The notes beneath the pieces are model-generated. The model saw only the letters and a program-made list of their open reading frames with translations, did no database searches and had not been told where the DNA came from. A stretch of 64,000 nt of DNA from Isochrysis galbana. Taxonomy: Eukaryota > Haptophyta > Isochrysidales > Isochrysidaceae. The translations under genes were made by a program, and so were the position numbers. Positions 31,501 to 42,390 of this stretch are shown here, in pieces. The stretch lies in assembly GCA_018136815.1 (NCBI GenBank), contig CM030934.1, positions 206,627-270,626 of the forward strand, read 5' to 3'. How positions within the stretch are numbered: position 1 is the first letter of the stretch; each line of letters begins with the position of its first letter.

Positions 31501-32840
31501 CTGTCTCAGTGCAGCTTGTGCTTCGTGGATTGGTTGGCCGCGCTAGCGAGGGTGGCGCTGCCGTCCGCGATGCCGGCACTGCCGTGCTCGCCGAATGCCT
31601 CGGCGCCATCCGCACTGTCGCCGCTTTCGGCCTCGAGCAGAGCTTTGCCAATCGCCTGGCCGCAGAGTCCGACGCGAAGAGCCGCGCGCTCATGATGAGC
31701 GCGTGGCTTGTCGCGCTCGCTGTCTGCTTCTCGCGCATCGTGCCGAATAGCACGATGGGCGCCGCACTGTATTACGGTTCTACGCTCATCGAGGATGACG
31801 CCAATGAGCTTGCTGCCGAGGTGCGTGGCGTCCTTTCTTCGGAGGCTACAGCGGAAGCCGCGTACGTATTTAGCGACCCCGGCACGGGCTGCGTCGAGGT
31901 GCACACCGAAATCCTGCTGCGCCGCCTCTTGATTCCGCTTGTCGTAACAGCGCAGATGGGCCTAGCCATGGGGATGGTCGCGCAGCTCGCGACTGGTACC
32001 GCGTCCGCGGTCGAGGCGGCAACAATGGTCGTCGGGTGCATCGACCGTTTGTCGCCCATCGACCCGCTCTCAGAGGCGGGTGAGGTGCTTCCTTCGGTGA
32101 AGGGCGCGATGGAGTTGCGCGACTTGGTCTTCGCTTACCCTGCCGCCCCGGGCCGCCTCGTCTGCAACGGCTACTCGCTTGAGATCCCCGCAGGCCAGAT
32201 GGTCGCTCTATGCGGCCCTTCAGGCGGCGGAAAATCGACGGCCATCGCGCTCATCGAGCGCTTCTACGACCCACTCGAGGGCGTCGTGCTGCTCGATGGC
32301 GTCGACCTGCGCAAGCTCAACGTGCGCTGGCTGCGCAGGCAGCTCGGCCTCGTCGGTCAGGAGCCCGTTCTCTTCACAGGCTCGGTTGCCGACAATATCG
32401 CCTACGGCTGCGAGGGCGCAAGTCAGGCCGACGTGGAGGAGGCCGCGCGTGCCGCCAATGCGCACGACTTCATCTGCGGCCTGACGGCAAGCTACGACAC
32501 GCCTCTCAGAGCGGGCGGCGGCAGCCTGTCGGGCGGCCAGAAGCAGCGGATCGCCATCGCGCGCGCCATCATCCGCCGGCCTGCGGTGCTGCTGCTCGAC
32601 GAGGCGACGTCGGCGCTTGACTCGGCGAGCGAGCGCGAGGTTCAGGCTGCGCTTGACGAGATCATGGCGGCGGAGAAGCGAACGACTGTGGCGATTGCTC
32701 ACCGTCTGAGCACGATACGCAATGCCGACAAGATTGCGGTCATCGAGCACGGACGCGTCGTCGAGGAGGGCACCTACGACGAGCTCACAGAACGCGGCGG
32801 CGCTTTTGCGCTCCTTGTGGCGGCGCAAGACGAAGAGTGA
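28566..32840 (+). CDS. ABCB-type full ABC transporter, single exon
   Basis: A 1,424-residue protein from ATG 28566 (upstream codons are CT and poly-C tract). Order: membrane domain 1, ATPase 1, linker, membrane domain 2, ATPase 2, the layout of P-glycoprotein-like exporters, which use ATP to move lipids, drugs or peptides across a membrane. ATPase 1: Walker A GPSGGGKST (about 528-536), Q-loop VGQEPVLF, signature LSGGQ (632-636), Walker B VLLLDE (652-657), IAHRLS switch. ATPase 2 has the same motifs with Walker A from about 1217. Between predicted helices 5 and 6 of membrane domain 1 lies an unusual ~130-residue, Cys-containing loop (residues about 300-430). The two ATPase coding segments (30101-30711 and 32168-32778) are nearly identical in DNA including silent sites, while the membrane domains are diverged. 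Substrate and membrane are unknown. Confidence 0.95.
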   Translation: MTPRPLEATPLVPNPPSSAAEPLAPVSSLFSFSTPLDRLLTATAALSSLAAGASIPLALFLMSRSFDAAAASGSTGFDPAPMQFNALAQVLCALHIALFALLSAACTRVAQHRQAGRLRRAHTRALLQQEMGWHDDHSHFELPARAAAQLAAVERALSQETMQLFENVGMVSVSVAIAFYVTWDVALAVLATTPLLALALGLLRRGVASSKARIGEAYAAAGALGAEALTAIRTVASLGLEGLTARRYETHLSCAEEVAVRQGWFDAAIFACAVAASSFFIAVGFVYAAFAMSHEVLASAFPYSVSVRAAPLLRDAGLDALAERVANRSTELAYCAFDCGDPYAFTNLDFGSLLGISRANGLGPTRRFYQMSSCANATRPLVPFMLTCSSAATIARNPNMLHLFSQSSAGGMEELVAARGSFFPCTYSLGDVVNALLAIYLAVGQLNMLLQNLDIIMAARRALVPLLATIRRHVPIDPYSDEGAIPPSVKGHIELRSVVFAYPAAPERLVCDGYSLEIPAGQMVALCGPSGGGKSTAIALIERFYDPLEGVVLLDGVDLRKLNVRWLRRQLGLVGQEPVLFTGSVADNIAYGCEGASQADVEEAARAANAHDFICGLTASYDTPLGAGGGSLSGGQKQRIAIARAIIRRPAVLLLDEATSALDSKSERVVQAALDEIMAAEKRTTVAIAHRLSTIRNADKIAVIEHGRVVEEGTYEDLLDVQDGVFAALARRLGDTRASLTPGHAPGGGTQLSRVSSGTSLVVGHGSEGAPPEDLSCEPRQRRMRRASEEIALQPPRPSVVSMARRLLRMQGGVDRALILLGCCTAAVDGAVPATTSYFLTQMLVALVGQNPVRVIDDVLGAGALLFGVLVMQIAVCTLSLGSTSMAAHHLTRTLRSRAVRAFLRQPMAFFEEEGHSSSELSAFLEGNVGLAPSLTGEKLVVATRQVSTFVTCVYAIFRFGYWQLALVLFGCIPLFALAVSVQLVLRGLVGRASEGGAAVRDAGTAVLAECLGAIRTVAAFGLEQSFANRLAAESDAKSRALMMSAWLVALAVCFSRIVPNSTMGAALYYGSTLIEDDANELAAEVRGVLSSEATAEAAYVFSDPGTGCVEVHTEILLRRLLIPLVVTAQMGLAMGMVAQLATGTASAVEAATMVVGCIDRLSPIDPLSEAGEVLPSVKGAMELRDLVFAYPAAPGRLVCNGYSLEIPAGQMVALCGPSGGGKSTAIALIERFYDPLEGVVLLDGVDLRKLNVRWLRRQLGLVGQEPVLFTGSVADNIAYGCEGASQADVEEAARAANAHDFICGLTASYDTPLRAGGGSLSGGQKQRIAIARAIIRRPAVLLLDEATSALDSASEREVQAALDEIMAAEKRTTVAIAHRLSTIRNADKIAVIEHGRVVEEGTYDELTERGGAFALLVAAQDEE

Positions 32841-33117
32841 GACCCGCTTCATCGGTAGGGCCCACAGAGGGTCCAATTTACTTCTAGGGTCATAGCCGGC
32901 GGCCTTCTTATCTCGCCTGTACCTACAAGCGCACGTCTCTCACCCTGCTTGCTGCACCTAGACGGCCATTGCTTTCTGGCTGAAGAAGCGGGTGCGGATG
33001 AGAGCGCAGAGCTGGGTGCACCTAGTGGTGCACTTGGGATGGTAGTAGCGGACGTCGGAAGGAAACCATCAGTGGACAATCATTGCCACTCTCGTGGGTT
33101 TGTGCAGCTCGGTCCTG

Positions 33118-33430
33118 GTTGCGTGGCCTGCACCCGAACCGCGCAAGATTCGTGCATGATGCTCTCTTTCCTCTCGCTTTTACCCCATTCATCCACCCCA
33201 AGCCTCGTGGAGAATGCGCAACAGCATGTACTGTTCTTGCACTTGACATTTGTCGTCATTATCAATTGATTGTGTTACGTGGCCTCCACCTGACAACCGC
33301 GCGACATTCGTGCACGATGCTCTCTTTTCTCCTGTTTTTGCCCCGTTCAACCACCCCAAGCCTCGTGGAGAATGCGCAATAGCTTGAACGATTTTTGGGC
33401 TTGACATTCGTCGTCATGCTATCAGTTGAA
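33118..33430. repeat. Two-copy tandem duplication, 156-bp period
   Basis: Unit 1 from 33118 (GTTGCGTGGCCTGCACC) and unit 2 from 33274 (GTTACGTGGCCTCCACC) share CACCCCAAGCCTCGTGGAGA, GATGCTCTCTTT and TTGACATTYGTCGTCAT. Unit identity looks near 80%. It lies 3' of the ABC transporter; no gene. Confidence 0.8.
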
Positions 33431-33612
33431 TGTGGCGCGTGCTTCTTCTTGCCCTCGGCCTGCCGGGTCAATCACACATTTTAACAACTATTTGTTACCA
33501 ACTTCCCATTGGCCATCGGGCATGCCTTATGGCAGAGGCCTCTCTCGAGGGTCAGCCAAAATATGTACTATAATAGAAAGAATCGCCCAACACCCAAATA
33601 TGTAGCAAATAT

Positions 33613-33795
33613 CCTGGATGGGAAATACGGTGCTGGGGCCTCCAAATACAGCCAAATACATATTTATTTGGCCTCCGGCCAAATACATTTCAAATACATT
33701 CGAGGCCTACAACCCAGGACGCGCTTCAAATACAGCCAAATACATATGTATTTGGCCTCTGGCCAAATACGGTAAATACGTATTTCCCATCTAGG
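33613..33795. mobile_element. MITE, copy 2 (perfect 8-bp TSD)
   Basis: A 183-bp element with terminal inverted repeats CCTGGATGGGAAATACG and CGTATTTCCCATCTAGG (one mismatch). It is flanked by exact GCAAATAT at 33605-33612 and 33796-33803. The interior matches copy 1 at 20096-20279 closely. Confidence 0.9.
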
Positions 33796-33803
33796 GCAAA
33801 TAT

Positions 33804-34567
33804 GTCGACATATTTATTTTGCGAAATCGTACCCAAATATGTTTTACGATTTGTTGATATTCCTGCCTACCCCTAGCCAGGAAACGGTACGATTCGCCTA
33901 AGGAGTAGAGAGGTGAGAGAGAAGAGAGGCAGGAGGAAGGAGGAGGTTTTTTTATAGAGTGGAGGAGGGGGGCTAGGATCGTACACATACTCGTGGCGGC
34001 ATCTACAAGAAAACGATGCAGCCCGCCCTCTTCCTTCCCCCCGCGCGCCGCGCCGCCCACCTCTTCTCTCTCCTCTCCCCCTTCTTCTTCTATTTCTTCT
34101 CTCTCACTCACTCAATTCAGCTCAGCACACCCCCTTCCTCTCTCTCCTTTCTTCTTTGTTCTGTTCTTCTTTTTCCCGCTCCCCTGCTGGCTGCGGCTCT
34201 GCTCCTCTCTCTCTCACTCGCTCCACCCCTGGGGCGTTCTCTTCCTTTTACAATCAGAAATATAATCTCTCTTTCGTCTTCTACAGTAATCCCGGGTCGT
34301 CTTCTCCTCCTTCTCTCTCTCTTCTTCTTCTCTCTCCTCTTCGTCTTCTCTCTGCTCGCGCCCGCCGCGCCCGAGAGGAAGAGAGAGAGAGGCGGAGAGG
34401 GCGCGCCACATCTCGCACGAGGTTTCTTCTTCTTAAACAGCGCCCTAAATCCGTTCTCGACGGCTCCCCTTCTCACGGGCGCCCTCCTTCTCTCTCTCTC
34501 TCCCCTCCCCATGCCCTCCCCCTCTGCCCTCGCCTAACCCCCCCCACCCCCCCCTTTTCGTTTCCCA
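33804..34567. other. CT/TTC-rich upstream region
   Basis: Pyrimidine-rich on the plus strand with TCT and TTC repeats. Frames rich in Ser, Leu and Phe (or Arg and Glu on the other strand) reflect this. Promoter and 5' UTR of the gene that follows. Confidence 0.5.
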
Positions 34568-37314
34568 ATGGGTTGGATGCGCCTCCCCTCCGGCTCTGAC
34601 ACCGAGGTCCTCTCTCTCTCTCGCTCACAGAGCAGAGAGGCAGAGTTCCGCCCTCTCTCTCGAAGGCCCACTCCGCCTCCCCTTCCCTCCTCCACACACT
34701 CTCTCCCACTCTCCTCCTCCGCGTCTCTCGCATCCTCGCTCTCGAGCGCGAGGACTTCTCGCTCGAATGAGCTCCCACTCCTCTCCACACGCTCCCACTC
34801 GCTCTCCACACCTCCCTACCTCTCTTCGGGAGGCTCCGCCTCCTCCTTCTCGAGGGATTCACACCACAAGGCTGCAAAGAAGGCTCGCAGGGGCAGGGCT
34901 GCCTCCAGGTACGGCTGTGGAGCGAGGGAGCTGATGGCTCTCCTCGCGGTGCTCGGGCCTCTCGGCACGCTCCTCTCGCTCTGGGTCCTGCCCGCCGCAC
35001 CGCCCAGCGTGGGCGCAGTCTCTCTGCTGCGGCATGTCGCGAGAGGAGGGAGGGGAGGCGGCGGAGCTGCCGCTGCCGGCCGCGTGATCCACCTCTCTCT
35101 CGCTGGCACCGGCCGTAAGGCGAGGTATGTGCTTCCCGAAGGGGCAAAGTGGGACGACTTCACGTTTGGCGTGCAGGAGCGCCTGCGGCTGGCGGGCATG
35201 TCTCGCATCGAGACGTTGGCAGGCGAGGCCATCATGTCTGTCGAGGACCTGGTACACGACGACACTATTGTCATATACTCGGACGAGGCGCTTCCCACCG
35301 CGGCCAGCGGCGGCGGTGGCTCGCTGCTCTTCTCAGGCGGTGGCCGGCCGGTCAAGCTGCTGCCTGACTCACTCGACCCCGCGCTGGCCAATGGTGGTGG
35401 TGCACCTTCGTCGCTGCCGGCCGACGGCGGCTGGCGCAGGCGCAAGCGCGAGACCGAGCCTGAGTCCGAGGGTGCTGCTGATGCCAAGCTAATGCCTCGC
35501 CTCTTCCTCAAGAGGCGTGCGGCACGCCAGCGGCGCGATAGCCTTGCGGCTGTGACCGCCGCAGGGCCCGATGGCTACGGGATGGCGGCGGAGAGCGTAG
35601 CCGAGGCGGCGCGCGAGGTGGCCGACCGGCCGAAGGACGCAGAGACGGGTGCCGACGATGAGGGCGACGACGAGGCGGCGCACGCGCACGAGATTGAGCA
35701 GGCGCGAGCGCGACAGCGGGCCTGGCAGAAGCGGTTCGAAGAGGCCGACGGCGCGCCCCCACGCCACGAGGTAGACGTCGCCCGTACCGCTACCGAGGCG
35801 TCACGCACCGACCCACAGCTTCCGCGCTCGGAGGCTGAGAGCCTGCCGGCGGACGGCGAGCCATGCGGCGAGCGCCACCCCGACTTCCGGATCGCGCTGC
35901 TGATCCCATGGGTGGGCCCGCTCCCGCTGTGGACGTCCTACTTTGTCTCGTCGGCGCGGCTCTCTGCACCGCTCGCCGACTTTCTCGTCTTCCACGAGGC
36001 GCAGGAAGAGTCGGTCCCGCGCGATGCCCCCGACAACGTTCAATTCTTCGACCTGGGTGTCGGCGGCCTCTCGATGCTCTTTGGCATGCAGCTGGGCGAG
36101 TCGCTCAACTTGCCGATCCGCAATGCAACCGTTGTGATCAAGGCGCTCCGCTTCATGTTCGAGAAGTGGCCACGGCTCGTCGCTGAGTACAAGCCGACGT
36201 TTGGCTCCGTCTTTTCCAAGTACCTCAAGGGCTACACGCATTGGGGCTACTGCGATCTCGACATGGTCATCGGCAACCTGCCACTCTTTATCGAGCGCTC
36301 CGAGCTTGAGGACAACGACATTGTCACCTACTCGTTTGGTGACCAGGAGGCCTTTTACCTGCGCGGCCAGTGGACGGTGCACCGGAATGAGCCGCGCGTC
36401 TCGACGCTCTGGCAGGCGCGCTGCTACACCCGCCTACCCCCTATTGCCCCCCTTCGCTCCTCACCAACAGTGCACCTTCTTGCAACCTCCCCCCTCCCCC
36501 CTCAACCCCCCCCCCACCCCCCCCCACCCCACCCCAGGGCTGCGACCACCTGGCCGCCCAGCTGCAAAAGGAGCTATTGCTCAAGGTGGCGTGGGTACGC
36601 CGGATGGAGTCGCGCGGGATCGCCAACTACCCCAAACGCTTCCAGTCTGCTGAGGGCTGCTACTCGCACCGGGTGGTGCAGGCCGGGGGTATCGCCTTTA
36701 AGATGTCGTCCAAACAGTACGTCGGGCTCGCGACGCCGAGTGTCGCCGAGCCGGCCATTTACTCGGTTGACGGCTCCATCTGGCGTTGTGACACGGAGGC
36801 ACCCGTAGACGTCGACGAGCTCGCACGTCACTCGGCCGCCGGCACCTGCCTCGCCGAGCTACCCGGGGCCCACCTTGCTGCTGGGCCGATGGAGCCGCTC
36901 GAAATGTCACCCGACGGCTGCGGCCGGTGGATGCCGTTCGAGTTCCGCATGTGCGCGCCCGGGCTCGTCACGCAGGGCGCGGAGGTGGTCTCCACCACCT
37001 CCACTTTCTTTAAGGGGGGGAAGTTCTACGGCCAGCGCTTCCGGCACGCGCCAGGCACCGTGCTCGACAACGGGTGCCAGCAACTCGCCTTCTTCCACTT
37101 TCAGGAGTGGAAAAAGAACTGGGACGGGAGCGGTGCGACCACCATTGGCATCGAGCCGATGGGAGAGGGGCCCGCATACTCGGCGCGGCCGCGCAACTTC
37201 ACGGTGCGTTCCGAAGGGATCAGCCTAGTCGCGCCCGCGCGGCGTGTCAGTCGTGGCAGGGTGCTCCTCTCCGATGGGAGAGGGGCGTCGCTAGCGGCGG
37301 GCGGCGAATTGTGA
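34568..37314 (+). CDS. DUF6625-like putative glycosyltransferase, 2 exons
   Basis: Exons 34568-36415 and 36538-37314 give 874 residues. A more likely start is ATG 34934, where MALLAVLGPLGTLLSLWVLP would be a signal anchor of a type II Golgi protein; codons before it are Ser-rich and low complexity. A ~75-residue beta-grasp-looking segment follows (LPEGAKWDDFTFGVQERLRL, EDLVHDDTIVIYSDE), then an acidic linker. From about residue 437 comes the catalytic-type domain: DFRIALLIPWVGPLPLW, NVQFFDLGVGGLSML, FGSVFSKYLKGYTHWGYCDL with a DxD (D563, D565), then IVTYSFGDQEAFYLRGQW. This resembles DUF6625, thought to be glycosyltransferases. Exon 1 ends TGGCAG/GCGCGC and exon 2 starts after CACCCCAG, so the 122-bp intron would be GC-AG; the join LWQ/GCDHLAAQL keeps frame. 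Acceptor and substrate are unknown. Confidence 0.82.
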
Positions 37315-37689
37315 CTTGATGCGCCGCCACAAGCCAAGAAGGTTTGTGGCGGACGGCAAGTCGGACGGCGGAGTCGCCCGCGCCTGCGCAAGGCGCGACT
37401 GCGCGCAGCTCGTGCCAAGTGTTGCGGTGCGCGCCGCGCGCGTCATCGTGTCTTCGCGCATGGCTTCCCAACTTAACAAACGAGCCGCGCACGCCACGCT
37501 GCCCATCGACGAGATGCGCATGTACCGATATTTTTTTTTTGTGCTACCGTAAATGATGTTGTTTGTTTTGACGCTGTTTCGTCGTTATTGCAACTAGATT
37601 TTTACATTTTTACTAGTTCACATGGGGGAGTCGGAGGCGGCCCTCGTGACCCCCCCCCCCCCTCTCGGGCTCCACTTCTCCTCCGGGAG
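37315..37689. other. Intergenic, no gene seen
   Basis: 3' flank of the glycosyltransferase candidate. Contains short T and C runs (37530-37538, 37651-37662) and no supported gene. Confidence 0.4.
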
Positions 37690-37833
37690 GCAGCGCCATA
37701 CTAACAAGTTACCACTTGTTAGTCAAGGCGCAGGTAGGGTTCTTCCAACGCCTCAAAGCTCAGCGAGAGATTAGGTGTCCACGCTCCAAGCCACAAACAT
37801 CTACAGCTCTACGCAAAATGGTTTTTACTCTGT
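37690..37833 (+). mobile_element. LINE ORF2 C-terminal fragment
   Basis: The plus-strand frame LVKAQVGFFQRLKAQREIRC...KMVFTLFTT ending in TAG matches the C-terminal LVTAKVGFFQRLKKQREN...ISPLYTV of the LINE at 38611-42907. It abuts R1 copy 3. Confidence 0.7.
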
Positions 37834-37835
37834 TC

Positions 37836-38575
37836 ACAACTTAGCAGTTTATACTTAGTTCGCCCGAGGGGGGCACGAGCCTCCCCCCTTCTCCACTCCT
37901 CCCCTGCCGTGGGAGAGGAACGCCACCCACGCTCCTGGCATGCCTAATGGCTTGCCAAGAGCACACTGCCCTGCAAGCCCACTCGCTCCCTGGTCCCTGG
38001 CAGGCTTGACTCTTGCCTGTCTCGCTCGCCCTGGCCTGTCGTGGCCAGCCCATCGTTCCAAACCCCCTCTCCCCCGCTAGTCAACGGGCAGATAGGCGCA
38101 GGGTGGTGGCCCCAGAGGCTCAGGGGCGCCATCGAGGGAGAGGCAGGAGAGGGGGGGGGCAAGGCCCAACCCCAGCCTCCTCTGCCCCCTGAGCTGGCCT
38201 CCAGGAGTCTCCAGGGTTCGCCAAAGGCCAAACAAAGGGCAGCTGAAGGCCTGCCGCAGGAACGCCATCGCGCGTGCCGCGGGAGAAGGGAGAGAGAGCG
38301 CCGAGAAGGGGGTGGGCGAAGCGAGAGCTCCTCCCATCTAAAAATAGGTACATCCCGCTCCATTTTACAAGATAAGAAGCGGGACTGAGGCCGCCACCTA
38401 CTGCCTACCCGGTACCCGGGACATAGGAGGAAGGGGGGGGGGGATCACCGGGGGGGGGGGGGGGGGGTTCGCCGGAGCATATATATCTAAGCCCTTGACC
38501 CCTATCCCCCTAGTATAGTGTACGGGCGGAGTCGCCTTATGGCGGAGGGGGCAGGTCCGGGGGAGTGGGGACCCT
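37836..38575 (-). repeat. Interspersed repeat R1, copy 3 (near full length)
   Basis: The reverse complement matches copy 1 from the CCATAAGGCG block to the CGAACTAAGTATAAACT end. It contains G runs (38428-38437, 38450-38466) and lies between a LINE ORF2 tail and a complete LINE insertion. Confidence 0.8.
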
Positions 38576-38912
38576 CCGTTCAGCTTTCGCGGGGTCAGCC
38601 ACTCGATGGAAAAAAAAAATCTTCTTAAAAAACCCCGCTACGTGTGCGGCGTGAGGCAGTGTGCTTGTGTACCTCCCTACTACCCAACCTTAACCCCTAA
38701 CAACCCCCTCCCCCTTCCCCAGTTCCCTCGTTAGCGGAGAAGCTGGTTCCGGGGAGGCCGCGCGCGCTGCTTCGGCCAGGAGTTGGAGAGAAGGGGGCGG
38801 GAGACTGTGGCTCGTTCTTTGCTTTCGGTGTTAGCTTTGGTTATTCTCCCTTAAATAATTTAGATTCCTTTTTTGGTAACTGCTGTGATTCCTACCCAGA
38901 GATTTAGCTGCT

Positions 38913-41638
38913 TTAGGTGATGTGTCGTAGGTCTAGCCCCCTTGCCGCTTGCAAGAGGTCCTCCGACGTTCCTATGTTGAAATCCTTGTCCACCGTGTAC
39001 AGCGGGCTTATCATTCTCTTAATGTGTTTGTTGCTCGGGGCGTGTAACCCCATATTCTCCCGTTGTTTTTTTAGCCTCTGAAAGAAACCGACTTTCGCCG
39101 TTACTAACAGGTGATATCTCGTGAGGATCGCTCTTAAGATCGACCTGACGGACCTGCCGTCCGCGTTGCCATACTGAATGTTATAGAAGTCGGTTAGAAT
39201 ATACCTCCACGCCAAGATACCTAAGTATCCTGAGGAGGGGTGCGGTCTGTCCACCTGATAGCAGAAAAGACGTTGGGGTATTTCGGATCCCGGCTTAAGG
39301 CAAATCCCTAAAAGTCCTTCTATGAATTCAAAGACAGGCTCCGTCGCGATACATGAGGCCAAGTGAGTGGAACTCTCGGGGGCTATGCCACAAAAGCGGC
39401 ATGTCGGATCGTCGGCAAAACGGTTCGCCGTAGCTATTCTCCTATGTAGAATATGTTTAAAATGCAGATAGGAGTCCCTAGGTGTTAAAAAGTTATATTT
39501 GTACAGTTGCGATACTTGTTTCCACTTCCCCGAGAGGACCGGTAACCTTTTCTCCCATCTTAGTGTGGATTTTTGTGCTTTGGTTTTCCTCAAAGCGAGG
39601 AACGCTTTAGTCAAGACCCTGACACTCACATCCTCTAGCGTAGTTTGCGCGCCTTTTAGCGTGTACTCTTGAGGTATCGGATACGCTGTTTCCGCCGGGC
39701 CGTCGTACGCTCGTCCCCACTTCAGTGGGGTGAATAGCTCATCGGGCAATAGTTGCGGGCTGATCCGCTCGTGGATGTGGGGCTCTCCCATAACATTAAG
39801 TTGGACTTTGTGGTGATCGCCTTTTCGGCGCAGATAGAAGTTATGGTCTTTGTCCACTAGAATGTCACCTAGATCATGCGCGTCCGGATCTTCTTGAGGG
39901 ACTAACTCTTGCTCCTCCGGAGGAGGAGGCGGGGGCTTCGCTTGTTTTCTAAGAAGGTCCGTATAGTCAGATGTGGTATCTACTAGTCTTGATCTAGTCC
40001 ATTCGGATATCTTTTCCCACGACTTAAGAAGGGGGGCTACTGAAATGTAATTTCCTCTATGGCGTATCCACCGTTCTCCGTCCGGCAAGTAAGCCGCGCA
40101 TTCCTCTGTAGTGTATATGTCCCCCGTGTCCGGGTTAATCGTATTGTGTACGATAACCGTCTGAAGAGACTCCCATTTAGACCTATGTGAATGGTGAATC
40201 GCCGGAGGTTTGTGGAAAAGGTCGTGCCATATCGGGGAGCCCAGGGTTCCTTCCCGTGTGTTTGTTTCCCTGTGGAAGTTAATCCGTCTAAAGTTCTCGA
40301 GCGCAAGCTTCCAAAAAGCCGGGAGCGTGCTATTACCACGAATGCTAGCCGTGAGGCTCTTCACGTCGACCTTCGCGAAGACCGCCGCGCGCCCTAAGGG
40401 GGTGCGGCAGAACCATTGGTCTAAGACCGTTTTCCATTCCGCCGTTGACGGGTTTAGGTAGCGGGCTATCCATATCGCTTGAAGCGCTCGCGTGTGTTCG
40501 GCCATGGGGAGTAGTCCGACACCCAATAGGGGCCCGTCTTCTCTCGTCCCCACTCTCGGGTACGCCGGAAGGGTTATCCATTTTATACCCTCGTGCGAGG
40601 AGCCTAACTCGTCCGCCTGTAGTCGGGGAGATCTATCCCATAGTATTGTTTGAACGTCAGAATCTATGGCCTCCATGAACCACGCCGGCGGGGTGGACGT
40701 GGACAGCCAATATCTCGGCGTCCCGTATATTATGAAGTTCACTAGTAGGGTCCTTCCGTGAATGGAGAGACTCGTCATTCCCCTCCATGTTGCGGCTTTC
40801 TTTTTAAGCTTGGCGTATAGCTTCTCCCAGAAGGAGTCATTGTCTGTTCCTTCCCAGAATGGGACTCCTAGTATGGTCGCAAATTCGCCTTCGCCGAGCG
40901 TTTTAAGATAAGCTAGCGTCTCGGGGACCTGCGCTCCCGTAAGTGATCCCATTCGTATTAGTATGCTCTTGCTTTTGTTCACTTTAGCCCCGGTGGCGGT
41001 TCCATAGCTTTCTAGAATGTGCATCGCCCTCTCCAATGACTCGAAGGAGTTTGCTAAAATTTGCGTGTCATCCGCAAACTGCGAAAGCCTCAACTCTCTA
41101 GGTCCTATCCTGATTCCTTTCATCTCCGGGTCGGCGTTTACTAGACGTGTTAGGCCTTCGGCCACTAGGAGAAAGGCTAGGGGCGATAGCGGGCATCCTT
41201 GGGGCATGCCGCAATGTATCGTGAAGGGATTGCTGCGTCTGCCGTTAGCCTTGATCCATCTGATCGGGAGTGAATCCGTGTTGGTTAATAGCGCTAGCCA
41301 TCTAGAGTAACCAGGGCCGAAGCCCAGCGCTTGTATCGCTTTATGATAATAATCCCAACTGACTCTATCGAAGGCTTTTTCCCAGTCTATCGCCAGGGCT
41401 AGGCCTTCTTCTTCTGTGTCGTCTAGGTACGCTTGCACTAGTTTTAGGAGGTGGGTGGCTTCGCCTATCATCCTCCTAGGCACGAAGCCCACTTGCTCCT
41501 TAGAGATAATCGTATGTATCGTCTTTTTAAGTCTGTTAGCTAGGACCCTGGCGAGGATTTTGTAGTCCGTTTGGAGCAGCGTAATTGGTCTATAATTCCT
41601 CGGGTCCCTGGCGTCCCCTTTTTTAATAGAGCAAAGCT
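38913..41638 (-). CDS. LINE ORF2, reverse transcriptase and C-terminal region (frame-broken)
   Basis: One open frame from about 41638 (IKKGDARDPRNYRPITLLQT) to the stop at 38913. Landmarks: NYRPI, QVGFVPRRMIGEATHLL, AIDWEKAFDRVSWDYY, CGMPQGCPLSPLAFLLV, the catalytic QFADDTQIL and ILGVPFW; far downstream CRFCG...H...C, a zinc-knuckle-like motif common in LINE C-termini. The apparent start near 41492 is a GTG inside the RT, so translation must begin in the upstream segment (41639-42390). One extra T near 41637-41640 separates the two frames. Confidence 0.85.
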
Positions 41639-42390
41639 ATGTCGCCCGAGCATGTATCCTCCGGTAATGCCCCCGTCCGGTAGGCTTCGTGAAACATGTC
41701 CATCAGTCGCGGTGCCACTAGCTTTTCGAAGCTTTGATAAAACTCCATTGGTATGCCGTCCGGCCCCGCGGATTTACCTTTCGCCATTTGCCGTATAGCA
41801 CGGATGATCTCCGAATATCCTATGGGCTTGTCCAAGAAGGACCTATGACTCGTCGGTATCCGACGTTGACTCAGCGCATGGAGGAGGGGTTCCGCGCCCT
41901 GAGAGATCTTTTCGCTGAAAAGCCATACATAGTAGCTCCGCAACGAAACCAAAATCGCGGAGTCGTCGGTTGCTACATTGTCTTCCTTTAGGGCCGGCTG
42001 CGGGTCTTCCCATCTCACTCCGGCGTACATCGCCGGGATGTCGCCGCTAGCGTGTCTCGGTGTAAATCTCTTGAAAAATTGCTTCGTAACAAGCTCTTCC
42101 GCCCTTATGATTTTTTCCGCTAGGGACGGGGACGGTGAGAAAGTACGTCTTTTGTCGATTACTTTGCGATTGAGTTCCGTTAAGGTGTCCGGCCGGGCCG
42201 TCCCGGGGGTCGCCGCCATCTGGGCTTTCCTAGCGTCTGCTACCGCGTCGATTTCCGCTTGCGCGTACCTTTGTCTTCTGCGAAGCTCGACCGCCTTCGC
42301 GAGGAGGATCGAAGATACTTTCCTTTTGGATTCCGTCCAAGTGGATAGCTTGTCCCCGGCGTCCTCTCCCGGATGGACCGCTTGCGCGAC
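41639..42390 (-). pseudogene. LINE ORF2 N-terminal linker and RT entry segment
   Basis: The minus-strand frame runs DAGDKLSTWTESKRKVSSIL, QMAATPGTARPDTL, RSYYVWLFSEK, then GYSEIIRAIRQMAKGKSAGP and DGIPMEFYQSF, the start of the RT domain, ending CSGDIALLY at the frameshift. The APE endonuclease that should precede it is absent; the DNA passes directly from ORF1 coding sequence into this linker in a different frame. Confidence 0.75.
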
